The notes beneath the pieces were generated by a model. That model saw nothing but the letters and a program-made list of their open reading frames with translations, was not told where the DNA came from and did no database searches. This document shows, one piece after another, positions 1 to 7,334 of a stretch of 14,603 nt of DNA. The position numbers and the translations under genes are program-made. The stretch spans positions 1-14,603 of the forward strand of contig JBDREM010000248.1 of NCBI GenBank assembly GCA_043819695.1, written 5' to 3'. Every line of letters starts with the position of its first letter. Positions within the stretch are counted from its first letter, which is position 1. The DNA comes from CAYLQD01 sp043819695 (GTDB taxonomy: Bacteria > Planctomycetota > PUPC01).

Positions 1-183
1 CGCGGTGGACTGATCGAGCCGCCGTGCGAGGTAACCATCGAGGAAATCCGTCACGCACGCGAGCACGAACACCACCACCGCCCAGTACAGCGCCGTCGCG
101 TCGTCGTACGACACGAGGATGAAAAAGACCGCCGCCAGCACGAGCCGGCCCGCCGTCATCTTGTTCGGTATGTTCGTTTTCAT
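1..183 (-). CDS. pgsA: CDP-diacylglycerol--glycerol-3-phosphate 3-phosphatidyltransferase, N-terminal part (cut by window edge)
   Basis: The 61 residues visible begin MKTNIPNKMTAGRLVLAAVF, which matches the start of PgsA-type CDP-alcohol phosphatidyltransferases. A hydrophobic segment covers about residues 13-25 and a second about 32-44. It is followed by TDFLDGYLARRLD, the first half of the family signature (D-x2-D-G-x2-A-R) that binds the metal ions and the CDP moiety. The enzyme makes phosphatidylglycerol phosphate at the inner membrane, the committed step to phosphatidylglycerol. The ATG is at 181-183; upstream there is only a weak purine-rich stretch as ribosome site. The gene lies 117 bp downstream of rimO on the same strand, an order I recall from many bacteria, so co-transcription is likely. 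The second half of the signature lies outside the window, so PgsA is favoured over other CDP-alcohol transferases mainly by the N-terminal sequence and the neighbour. Confidence 0.88.
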   Translation of the reverse strand, partial: MKTNIPNKMTAGRLVLAAVFFILVSYDDATALYWAVVVFVLACVTDFLDGYLARRLDQSTA

Positions 184-220
184 CTCAGGCCCACCCTTGT
201 CTCGCCCTTCCTCTTGCTCT

Positions 221-257
221 CAATCCTGATCTTATATCCTAATCGTAATCTTAATCG
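221..257. repeat. Degenerate hexanucleotide repeat between rimO and pgsA
   Basis: TAATCG, TAATCT and TAATCG follow each other at 240-257. Looser copies (CAATCC, TGATCT, TATATC) precede them from 221. The AT-rich run contrasts with the GC-rich genes on both sides and fills part of the 117-bp gap between rimO and pgsA. No function is visible; it looks like a decayed microsatellite. Confidence 0.5.
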
Positions 258-300
258 CCGCCGGCACAAGCGCCGATCCCGGGCGCGATCAGGACTACGA

Positions 301-1665
301 TCACGAAGGACCGTCGTCCTCCATCACCATGCGGCCGGTCAGGTCGTAGCCGTAGGCGTCGGTCACGACCGCGCGGCCGAACGTGCCAGGCTTCAGCCGG
401 GTATCTTCGAACTTGATCATGCCGTCGACTTCGGGCGCGTCGCGGACCGTCCGCCCCGTCCACTCGCCGTCGATGCCCTTGCCGTCGACGACCACGCTGA
501 TCTCGCGCCCGATGAGCGCCTGGCTCTGCTCGTCGGCGATCTCCTGCTGAAGCGCCATCACCGCCGCCAGCCGCTCCTCCTTCACGCCCGCGGGGACCTG
601 GCCGGGCAGCTCGCCCGCAGGCGTGCCTTCCTCCTGCGAGTATGCGAACGCGCCGAGCCGCTCGAAGCGCACGTCGCGCATGAAGCCGAGCAGCTCGCCG
701 AACTCGCCCTCGCCCTCGCCGGGGAAGCCGACAATCACCGACGTGCGAATGACGGCGTCCCGCACGCGCGACCGAATGCGGCCGATCAGGTCGCGGATTC
801 CGGCCTGGTCGATCTTCCGGCCCATGCGGCCCAGGATCGCGTCGTTCGCGTGTTGGACGGGCAGGTCGACGTATGGCAGCAGACGGCCGCCCTCGGCGAG
901 CGCGGCGATGAGCTCGCCGGAGAAATGAGCCGGATGCGTGTAGAGCAGGCGGAGCCACGCGATCCCCTCGAGATCGCAAAGCTGCCGCAGGAGCGCCGGG
1001 AGCCGCACCTCGCCGTACAGGTCAATGCCGTAGTTCGTCGTGTCCTGCGCGATGATGACCAGCTCGCGGGCGCCGTCGGCGACAAGTTCCTCCGCCTCCG
1101 CGACGACGCCCTCCATCGGCTTGCTTCGGAGCGCGCCGCGGATGGACGGGATGAGGCAGTATTTGCAGCGGTTGTCGCAGCCCTCGGCAATGCGAAGGTA
1201 GGCGAAGTGCCTGGGCGTGATGCGGAGCCGCGGCGAGCCGTCGATCGGCCGGCCGCAAGCATCGGGGACGGCGAACGTGCTTTCGCCGTTCGCCGCCTTT
1301 TCACAGGCCTCGGCCACCGCGTCCGGACCGGTCAGGCCCACCCACGCGTCGACGCCCCGAAACCGCTCGGCCAGCCGGCGGCCCATTAATTGTGCAAGGC
1401 AGCCGACGACGACGACGCCGGCGACCGCGCCGGCTTCTTTCAGAGCGACCGCCTCTTCGATCACGCCGAACGACTCCTCGCGCGCGTCGGCGATGAAACC
1501 ACAGGTGTTGATCAGTATGACGTCGGCATCGCCGGCCCGCGCGGCGACCATGCAGCCGCGCTCCACGAGCGCGCCGAGGATGCCCTCCGAGTCGACGAGG
1601 TTCTTCGCACATCCGAGGCTGATCATCGAGACCACTAAAGGGTGCCTGTCACCCTTTGGCTGCAT
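301..1665 (-). CDS. rimO: Ribosomal protein S12 (Asp) methylthiotransferase RimO
   Basis: This 454-residue protein has the full layout of RimO/MiaB radical SAM methylthiotransferases. The N-terminal domain holds the auxiliary [4Fe-4S] ligands: C19 in SLGCAKNLVDSE, C55 in INTCGF and C89 in VGCLAQ. The radical SAM triad C163-x3-C167-x2-C170 is in GCDNRCKYCLIP. A TRAM-like C-terminal domain covers about 385-450. SLGCAKNLVDSE and YCLIP point to RimO, which modifies S12 Asp, rather than the tRNA enzyme MiaB. Length is normal. The start is doubtful: codons 3-9 are made of a REP-like palindrome (1637-1657), and homologues, as I recall them, begin only a few residues before the ISLGCAKN motif. M14 is an internal alternative, but neither ATG has a good ribosome site (GAGG is only 2 nt from the first). 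It sits 35 bp downstream of the RAYT gene and upstream of pgsA. Confidence 0.95.
   Translation of the reverse strand: MQPKGDRHPLVVSMISLGCAKNLVDSEGILGALVERGCMVAARAGDADVILINTCGFIADAREESFGVIEEAVALKEAGAVAGVVVVGCLAQLMGRRLAERFRGVDAWVGLTGPDAVAEACEKAANGESTFAVPDACGRPIDGSPRLRITPRHFAYLRIAEGCDNRCKYCLIPSIRGALRSKPMEGVVAEAEELVADGARELVIIAQDTTNYGIDLYGEVRLPALLRQLCDLEGIAWLRLLYTHPAHFSGELIAALAEGGRLLPYVDLPVQHANDAILGRMGRKIDQAGIRDLIGRIRSRVRDAVIRTSVIVGFPGEGEGEFGELLGFMRDVRFERLGAFAYSQEEGTPAGELPGQVPAGVKEERLAAVMALQQEIADEQSQALIGREISVVVDGKGIDGEWTGRTVRDAPEVDGMIKFEDTRLKPGTFGRAVVTDAYGYDLTGRMVMEDDGPS
1637..1657. repeat. REP-like palindrome, copy 1 (inside the rimO 5' end)
   Basis: A perfect inverted repeat: AAAGGGTG, a 5-nt loop CCTGT, then CACCCTTT. 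It lies across codons 3-9 of the annotated rimO and 44 bp from the RAYT stop. The same core occurs in opposite orientation at 2533-2551 on the other side of the RAYT gene, as expected for REP sequences mobilised by a RAYT. That it belongs to a genome-wide family is inference. Confidence 0.75.
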
Positions 1666-1700
1666 ATCCTCGTGCGTACCCGTGGGTTATGCCCTCGCTT

Positions 1701-2432
1701 TTAATTGTGGGGCCGGGTGCGGCCGATCTTCGGCCCGACGCATATAACATCTGACATATCATCGCCGATCCGTGTTTCGGCGGCAAGGCGGTCTTTGCTC
1801 TCCGCCCAACCGAAGCGCTTTTCCATGCGCCAAACGAAGTGTGGTGTGCCGACGAAATATTTGGTCGCGAGCGATGATGCCGGGGGCCGTGTCGCCTCGT
1901 CGGCCAGGAAGTTCATGTACGAGCGATAGCGGGCAGCGGCGTCGGTGCCGCAATCGAGATACAGCGGGTGAAGATCCAACGCGGCCGTGTCTTCGTCGCG
2001 CAGTGCCCGATGGCCGCACCATCGATATTCGAGCGGCGTGACCGCCATCTTCGCTCGGACGGGATTCAGGTCGAGATAGGCCATGCAGCGGAAGAAATAG
2101 CTGTTTTCCTCGATGATCGTGCTGCGGAAGCGCCCCTCCCACAGATGCCCCCAGCGGCTCGTGAGCCTGTTGAACCGCCGGGCGAACGTGCTGCTGATCC
2201 AGTGCATCGCAGCGGAGAGCGTGTCGCCGCGGCCGACCTTGCAGAGCAGATGAACGTGATTGGTCATCAGGCAGAAGTTGTACAGCCGGAGCGGGAACCG
2301 GGCTCGGGCCTTCTGAAGGATGTCGAGGTACAGTTCAAAGGACGGCACGGAGAAGAGGAACTCGCGGTTGTTGCACCGCAGTGTGACGTGGTGGACGGCG
2401 CGGGCGTATGAGAACCTGGGCGGCCGCGACAA
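1701..2432 (-). CDS. REP-associated tyrosine transposase (RAYT, Y1/HUH family)
   Basis: A 243-residue Y1 transposase. The HUH motif is H59-V60-H61 in LMTNHVHLL, and the probable catalytic tyrosine is Y119 in YLDLNPVRA; WEGRFRS just before it is also typical of the family. RAYTs are single-copy relatives of IS200/IS605 transposases that nick single-stranded DNA at REP hairpins. The start is TTG at 2430-2432, supported by GGAGG 8 nt upstream (CCTCC at 2441-2445 on the plus strand). A promoter and a hairpin around this ribosome site are listed separately. Inverted copies of one palindromic repeat flank the gene. It lies just ahead of rimO on the same strand, so rimO may be read from the RAYT promoter. 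The frame is intact, so the enzyme may still be active. Confidence 0.92.
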   Translation of the reverse strand: MSRPPRFSYARAVHHVTLRCNNREFLFSVPSFELYLDILQKARARFPLRLYNFCLMTNHVHLLCKVGRGDTLSAAMHWISSTFARRFNRLTSRWGHLWEGRFRSTIIEENSYFFRCMAYLDLNPVRAKMAVTPLEYRWCGHRALRDEDTAALDLHPLYLDCGTDAAARYRSYMNFLADEATRPPASSLATKYFVGTPHFVWRMEKRFGWAESKDRLAAETRIGDDMSDVICVGPKIGRTRPHN

Positions 2433-2433
2433 G

Positions 2434-2458
2434 GTTGTTGCCTCCGCACATCAACAAC
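2434..2458 (-). promoter_or_regulatory. Hairpin enclosing the RAYT ribosome binding site
   Basis: On the minus strand GTTGTTG and CAACAAC form a perfect 7-bp stem around an 11-nt loop that contains GGAGG. The TTG start follows 1 nt after the 3' arm. With transcription predicted to begin near 2455, the RAYT mRNA would open with this structure, which could damp translation. The pairing is seen directly; the role is inferred. Confidence 0.5.
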
Positions 2459-2461
2459 CCT

Positions 2462-2489
2462 AGTATATCACCGTGGGCTCAAAATTCAA
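2462..2489 (-). promoter_or_regulatory. Sigma70-like promoter of the RAYT gene
   Basis: On the minus strand TTGAAT (plus-strand 2484-2489) is followed after 16 nt by TATACT (2462-2467), matching the consensus at 4 of 6 and 5 of 6 positions. The start would be near 2455, only about 23 nt before the TTG start codon. It may also serve rimO and pgsA downstream. Confidence 0.5.
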
Positions 2490-2532
2490 CAGGAGTTTCT
2501 AACCCACGCTCTGACCAGGGCATCCCGCTCCT

Positions 2533-2551
2533 AAGGGTGACAGGCACCGTT
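2533..2551. repeat. REP-like palindrome, copy 2 (imperfect, opposite orientation to copy 1)
   Basis: AAGGGTG, loop ACAGG, CACCGTT. This is the reverse complement of copy 1 at 1637-1657 except for one stem change (CACCGTT for CACCCTT). The two copies bracket the RAYT gene as inverted repeats, and this one continues into the tandem array that starts at 2543. Confidence 0.7.
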
Positions 2552-2611
2552 CTTGGGCACCGTTCTTGGTTCTTCGTTCTTCATTGGCACCGTTCTTGGG
2601 CACCGTTCTTG
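2543..2611. repeat. Tandem array of REP half-sites
   Basis: The unit GCACCGTTCTTGG occurs four times, in two blocks of two (2543-2569 and 2586-2611). The blocks are 26-bp direct repeats with a 43-bp period, separated by TTCTTC-rich filler. GGCACCGTT is also the right half of REP copy 2, so the array looks like amplified half-REP units. It forms the tail of the truncated minus-strand frame at 2499-2954. Confidence 0.75.
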
Positions 2612-3007
2612 TTCCGCACAGCAGGTTCATCTCGGCGATGTCCACGTCGGTCAGTTGTTCGGGCGTCATGGCCAGGAGTTTGTCGAGGGTGAAGGCTTTC
2701 TGTGCAGTGGGCGGGTTGGGCTCGGGGGCGGGCGTTGCGCGGCCTGCCGCTATGGGCGGTCGGCTGGCGCCGCTGCCGGGGAGGTAGTGAACGGCCACGA
2801 TGGCGGCTACGGCGAAGACGGCGAGGCCGAGCCAGAAGGCGTGGCGGCGGAGCCAAGAGGGGCGTTTCTCCGGCAGCGCAACGACATTCGAACGGTTTCG
2901 CTTCTTTCGGTCCGCGGTGCTGCCCCCAACGGATATGATGGTGTCTATTCTCACAGGTGGTCGGGGTGACTGTCAACAATGTTTTTCCGGCATCTTCGTC
3001 CGGTGTG

Positions 3008-3036
3008 TTGACACGGCGGGCTTTTGGTGCAACAAT
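3008..3036 (+). promoter_or_regulatory. Sigma70-like promoter for the cheR-kinase operon
   Basis: TTGACA (3008-3013), a 17-nt spacer and AACAAT (3031-3036) give a perfect -35 box and a 4-of-6 -10 box. The predicted start near 3043 lies downstream of the first ATG of the cheR frame (3035), which argues for a later translation start. Confidence 0.45.
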
Positions 3037-3949
3037 GCTCTCGCAGCCGGGCGAAGGTGCGGCTTTTCGGAGGGTTGTGCCGCGCGCCCGGAGGGGGGCT
3101 GGGAGGAGGGCAGAGATCGAACCTTTCCTGACCAGGATAGTGGCCATACTCCGGGCCACGCGGAACATCGACCTGAGCGGTTACCGCGAGGGGACACTTG
3201 GCCGCCGGGTCGCCGCGCGAATGGCGAAGACGTGCAACGGCGACGGGGCGGCCTACCTCGAGCGGCTCGAAGCCAGCCCGGACGAGTGCGACCGGTTGAT
3301 CGAGGCGATTGCCATCAACGTCAGTTCGTTCTTCCGCGATCCCGGCGTATACGAGGCGCTGGCCCGGGAGGTCTTGCCCGAGATCATCGGGCGCAAGCGA
3401 ATGGGCCGGTCGAAGGAGATTCGCGTCTGGAGCGCCGGCTGCGCCGCGGGCGAGGAGCCCTACTCGCTCGCAATCCTGATCGACGGGGCGCTGAAGGGCA
3501 AGAAGTCGGGGTGGTCTTACCTGATCTTTGCGACGGACATCGACAACAGTGCGCTCGGACGCGCGAAGGCGGCGACCTATGGCCGCGAGCAGTTCAAGGA
3601 CACGAAGCTGGACGTTTTGGACACGTACTTCACGCCTCACGGCGACGGGTACGAGCTGCGCCCGTTCGTCCGCAAGATGGTCGAGTTCTCCTGGGACGAC
3701 CTTGCTTCCGCGGGGCGCACGGCGCCGGCGGGTAGCATCTTCGGCTCGTTCGATCTCGTCCTTTGCCGGAACGTCCTGATCTATTTCTCGAGCGACGCCC
3801 AGGGTGCGATATTCGGCAGGCTGTACAAGTCGCTCGCGCCTGGCGGTTACTTGGTTCTTGGCGACTCCGAGACGCTGAATTCGGAGACGAACGCGCTGTT
3901 GCACACAATCAGTCAAAAGAACAGAATATATCGTCGGCCGTTGCGTTAG
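3035..3949 (+). CDS. cheR: CheR-type protein-glutamate O-methyltransferase
   Basis: Both CheR domains are present. The N-terminal helical part has IDLSGYREGTLGRRVAARM, like the CheR_N motif. The methyltransferase part has INVSSFFRDP, the SAM-binding WSAGCAAGEEPYSLAI, the acidic ATDIDNSAL, then FDLVLCRNVLIYF and PGGYLVLGDSE. CheR uses S-adenosylmethionine to methylate receptor glutamates and so sets signalling sensitivity. The start is unsettled: the frame is open from GTG at 2957, the first ATG is at 3035, and GTG at 3077 has GGAGG only 3 nt upstream. Homology begins near 3119 and the predicted promoter overlaps 3035, so the true start may lie at 3077 or later. It is first in an operon, 31 bp before a membrane hybrid kinase. 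No methyl-accepting receptor or CheB is in the window, so its substrate is unknown. Confidence 0.92.
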   Translation: MLSQPGEGAAFRRVVPRARRGAGRRAEIEPFLTRIVAILRATRNIDLSGYREGTLGRRVAARMAKTCNGDGAAYLERLEASPDECDRLIEAIAINVSSFFRDPGVYEALAREVLPEIIGRKRMGRSKEIRVWSAGCAAGEEPYSLAILIDGALKGKKSGWSYLIFATDIDNSALGRAKAATYGREQFKDTKLDVLDTYFTPHGDGYELRPFVRKMVEFSWDDLASAGRTAPAGSIFGSFDLVLCRNVLIYFSSDAQGAIFGRLYKSLAPGGYLVLGDSETLNSETNALLHTISQKNRIYRRPLR

Positions 3950-3980
3950 ATCGGCGGACATTATTAGGGGCGGAAGAACG

Positions 3981-6900
3981 ATGGCTTCCCGGTTTTACTT
4001 CAAGAGCGTAAGGGCGCGTCAAGTCTTCTGGTTCCTCGTCGTGGCCATGGTGCCGATGTTCACCGTGGTCGCAATCCTGTACTACCAGCGGGCGGCGGCG
4101 ATCAAGGGCCGGGAGTTCGAGAAGCTCCAGACGATCCGCGACCTGAAGGTCAGGGAGTTCAACGGCTGGCTGGACGAGCGGATCGGCGATCTCAAGGTCG
4201 CGGCGGCGGACCACAATATTCGCGGCCTGGAACGTGTCCTCGCGAAGAAACAGGACGAACGGACCCCGGAAGACGTGAGAGCGATATCCGCCGCGCGGGA
4301 GGTGCTTCGCCGATACGTGGACAGCTATGATGCCTACGATGAACTTTTCATCGTCTGCGCGAACAGGGGCACAGTGGACGTCTCCAGCGAACACGTCCAC
4401 GAGGGGCGAGACGAGAGCAAGAATACGTACTTCACCGAACCGATGCGGATGAAGGATGTCTACGTGAAAGACATCCACTACTCCAAGACCGATGGTGCGC
4501 CGGCGATGACCTTCTCAGCTCCCGTGTTCTGTCTCGAGCACAAGGACGAGCACATCATCGGCGTCGTTGTCGCGCGGATCGACCTCGATCATTCGCTGTA
4601 CCCGTTGTTGCAGGAGCGCACCGGCTCCGGGAAGACGGGCGAGACGCTGATCGTCAACAAGAACTGCGTCGCCCTCAACGAACTGCGTTGGCACGAGAAC
4701 GCGCCGCTTGAGCTGAGGATCTCAGCCGAGTCGGGCGTGAGGGCCGCCAACGGCGAGACCGGCGTCACGGAAACGCCGGACTACCGCGGCGAGATGGTCC
4801 TCGCTGCGTACACCCACATCCCGCGGACCGGGTGGGGCTTTGTGGCGAAGCGCGACCTTGCGGAGGTCTACGCGCCCATCCGCGCCATGGTATGGAACAT
4901 GGGCGGCATACTGGCCGTTTCCGCGCTTATCGTGTCCGCCACGGCGGTGTTCCTGGGCCGTGCGGTCACCAGGCCGGTTGTGGCCATAGCCGAGGCGGCG
5001 AGGCGCGTCCAGGAGGGCAACCTTGCCGTGCGCTGCGAAGCCGGCGGCGCCGACGAAGTTGCCGGCCTGGCGAACGCGGTCAACGACATGGCCGACACGC
5101 TCACGTCACAGGTGGCCGTTCAGACCGGGGGCGCCGAGCTTGCCAGAACGGCGGCCGCGGCGTCGTCGGTGGGCGATTTCGCCTCGGGGCTGGTGACGAA
5201 ACTGATGGGCCTGACCGGGTCCAACATCGGCGCATACTACCAGCGCAGCCAGGACGGTTTGGCGTTCGAGCCGGTGACGTCGGTCGGCCTGAAGGCGGAG
5301 GCCCTTCAATCGTTCGACGCCGGCAGCCGCGAGGGCGAGTTCGGCGAGGCACTGGCGTCGGGGTCGATCTGCTACACCGGCAATATCTCGGCCGAGACCG
5401 TCTTCACGTTCAAGGCCGTGGCGGGCACGGCGATGCCGCGCGAGATCGCCACCGTCCCGCTGCTCGCCGGCCGAAGAGCCCACGCGATCATCTCCCTGGC
5501 GACACTGGGCGAATACACCGATGAGCACCGGCAGATACTGGAACAGGCGTGGATCGTCCTGAACACGGCGCTCGCCAAGCTTCTGGCTTCGGAGAAGACG
5601 GAGCACATGGCCGAGGAGTTGCAGGTGGCGAACGAGGAACTCCAGGCCACGAACGAGGAGCTGCAGTCGCAGGCCGAGGAACTGCGGCAGCAGGCGGAGG
5701 AGCTCGAGGTCCAGCGCAGACAGGTCGAGGAGGCCGACCGGCTGAAATCCGAGTTCCTCGCCAACATGAGCCACGAGCTCCGGACGCCGCTGAACAGCGT
5801 GATGGCGCTGTCGCAACTGATGATCTCGCGCGGCCTCGGCAAGGACCTCGCGCAGGAGGCCGAGTATCTGAGGGTCATCGAGCGGAACGGCCGGCAACTG
5901 CTCGAGCTCATCAACGACGTCCTCGACCTTTCGAAGATCGAGGCGGGCCGGCAGGAGGTCATCCTGTCGGAGTTCGAGCCGCGGAAGCTTGCCGAGGCGG
6001 CCGTGGCGACGGCCCGGCCGCTGGCCGCGCAGAAAAGCTTGACCGTGGCCGTCCGTATCGCCGACGACGTGCCGGCCGTCCACAGCGACCGGGACAAGGT
6101 GCGGCAGATCCTGCTCAACCTGCTGTCGAACGCGGTCAAGTTCACCGAGACCGGCGGCATCGGCGTCACCGTCTCGGCGGCGGCCGGCGGCGTGGCGTTC
6201 GCCGTCACGGACACCGGCCTGGGGATCGCGGAGACCGACCTGGAGCACATCTTCGACGAGTTCCGCCAGCTCGACGGCTCGACCACGCGGAAACACGGCG
6301 GGACGGGTCTCGGATTGACGATCAGTCAGAGGCTTGCCCGGCTGCTCGGCGGCCAGATTGCCGTCACGAGCGAACCGGGAAAGGGCAGCACGTTCACGCT
6401 GACGCTCCCGCCCCAGTGCCCGGCTGGAACTTCCGGGCGGGCGCCTGCGGCCGAGGGCCGGCCGCGGCCGGGCGCCGGCCGCCGCGCGGCGCTCGATGGC
6501 CGGCCGCACATCCTCGTCGTGGAGGACAACGAGATCGCCGCGATGCAGATACAGGCCGCCCTCGAGGAGAACGGGTGCGAAGTCACCGTCGCTGCCGGCG
6601 GCGCCGAGGGGCTCGAAGCCGTTCGGCAGAGAATGCCCGACGCGATGGTGCTCGACCTCATGATGCCCGGCGTCGACGGATTCGAGGTACTGGACCAGAT
6701 TCGCTCGATGCCCGAGACCGAGCAGTTGCCCGTCCTCGTGCTGACGGCAAAAGAGCTGACCGCAGAAGACCACGCCCGCCTGAGGTACAACAATGTTCAG
6801 GAACTTGTCCAGAAAGGGAGCCTGAACAGGGACGAACTGGTCGGGTGCGTGGACCGGCTCTTCGAGGGCGCGGCGCCGGCCGCCGGGCGGTCCGACGAGC

Positions 6901-7334
6901 AGCCCGCCGAGCCCGAAGAAAAGACTTGCGTCATCCCGGCCGTGCCCGCGGGCACGACCGTCCTGGTCGTCGAAGACGACCCCGACCACAAGCTGACGAT
7001 CACGGCCATCCACGACGAAAAGGGAGCCGGGCATATGGACGCCGAGAGCGCCGAACGGGCCGTGCAGATGGCAAGAAAGGCCCGGCCCGGCCTGATCCTG
7101 ATGGACATCCAACTGCCTGCTCTGAGCGGGCTCGACGCCGCGAGGCAGATCAAAGCGGACCCTGACCTCGAGGGCATCCCCGTCATCGCCCTGACCGCGA
7201 TGGCGATGGCGGGCGACCGCGAGGCAATCCTGGCCGCAGGGTGCGACGACTACGTGTCGAAGCCGATCAACGCGGCCGCGCTCGGCGAGACGATACGGAA
7301 GTGGCTGGCGGAGAAGGGAGGCGAGGGGACATGA
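3981..7334 (+). CDS. Membrane hybrid sensor histidine kinase with two receiver domains
   Basis: The order in this 1117-residue protein is: membrane helix about 14-35; extracytoplasmic Cache-like sensor 40-300; second helix 306-328; HAMP 329-382; GAF 386-530; coiled coil 534-583 of repeated EEL(Q/R) heptads; HisKA with phospho-acceptor H598 in NMSHELRTPLN; HATPase_c with N717 (N box) and GTGLGLT; receiver 1 about 843-955 with D892; receiver 2 about 991-1110 with D1042 and the SKP lysine. All kinase residues look intact, so it should autophosphorylate and pass phosphate to its own or other receivers. Receiver 1 has K-G-S where K-P is usual, a known variant. No Hpt domain is attached. The ATG follows a purine-rich GGGGCGGAAG, and its TGA overlaps the next gene by 4 nt. 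Being next to cheR suggests a methylation-linked pathway, but the protein has no recognised methyl-accepting region. Confidence 0.95.
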   Translation: MASRFYFKSVRARQVFWFLVVAMVPMFTVVAILYYQRAAAIKGREFEKLQTIRDLKVREFNGWLDERIGDLKVAAADHNIRGLERVLAKKQDERTPEDVRAISAAREVLRRYVDSYDAYDELFIVCANRGTVDVSSEHVHEGRDESKNTYFTEPMRMKDVYVKDIHYSKTDGAPAMTFSAPVFCLEHKDEHIIGVVVARIDLDHSLYPLLQERTGSGKTGETLIVNKNCVALNELRWHENAPLELRISAESGVRAANGETGVTETPDYRGEMVLAAYTHIPRTGWGFVAKRDLAEVYAPIRAMVWNMGGILAVSALIVSATAVFLGRAVTRPVVAIAEAARRVQEGNLAVRCEAGGADEVAGLANAVNDMADTLTSQVAVQTGGAELARTAAAASSVGDFASGLVTKLMGLTGSNIGAYYQRSQDGLAFEPVTSVGLKAEALQSFDAGSREGEFGEALASGSICYTGNISAETVFTFKAVAGTAMPREIATVPLLAGRRAHAIISLATLGEYTDEHRQILEQAWIVLNTALAKLLASEKTEHMAEELQVANEELQATNEELQSQAEELRQQAEELEVQRRQVEEADRLKSEFLANMSHELRTPLNSVMALSQLMISRGLGKDLAQEAEYLRVIERNGRQLLELINDVLDLSKIEAGRQEVILSEFEPRKLAEAAVATARPLAAQKSLTVAVRIADDVPAVHSDRDKVRQILLNLLSNAVKFTETGGIGVTVSAAAGGVAFAVTDTGLGIAETDLEHIFDEFRQLDGSTTRKHGGTGLGLTISQRLARLLGGQIAVTSEPGKGSTFTLTLPPQCPAGTSGRAPAAEGRPRPGAGRRAALDGRPHILVVEDNEIAAMQIQAALEENGCEVTVAAGGAEGLEAVRQRMPDAMVLDLMMPGVDGFEVLDQIRSMPETEQLPVLVLTAKELTAEDHARLRYNNVQELVQKGSLNRDELVGCVDRLFEGAAPAAGRSDEQPAEPEEKTCVIPAVPAGTTVLVVEDDPDHKLTITAIHDEKGAGHMDAESAERAVQMARKARPGLILMDIQLPALSGLDAARQIKADPDLEGIPVIALTAMAMAGDREAILAAGCDDYVSKPINAAALGETIRKWLAEKGGEGT

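Larger units (their letters stand above)
2499..2954 (-). pseudogene. Membrane-anchored hypothetical protein, apparently truncated by a repeat array
   Basis: The frame of 151 codons opens at a GTG (2952-2954) without a clear ribosome site. It encodes a basic N terminus, one membrane helix (about residues 37-58, FWLGLAVFAVAAIVAVHYL), a Pro/Ala-rich stretch, then LDKLLAMTPEQLTDVDIAEMNLLC at about 90-112. The last part reads like the start of a periplasmic domain; I recall similar segments before transglutaminase-like domains in Planctomycetes, but only weakly. After the cysteine the frame runs into the tandem repeat at 2543-2611 and a REP copy, giving a low-complexity tail (TVPKNGANEERRTKNGAQER) and then a stop. 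I infer loss of the original 3' part. A short functional membrane protein cannot be excluded. It is divergent from the cheR operon. Confidence 0.5.

Noticed and set aside
214..1389. A 391-codon plus-strand frame opposite rimO
   Set aside because: Shadow of rimO: no recognisable motif and His/Arg/Ala-rich composition.
1701..2432. Complete IS200/IS605 element
   Set aside because: There is no tnpB and no typical element ends; the protein groups better with RAYTs, which stay single-copy beside REP repeats.
5106..7112. A 668-codon open frame antisense to the membrane kinase
   Set aside because: The composition is Arg/Leu/Asp-rich without domains, and the plus strand encodes unmistakable kinase motifs over the same bases.
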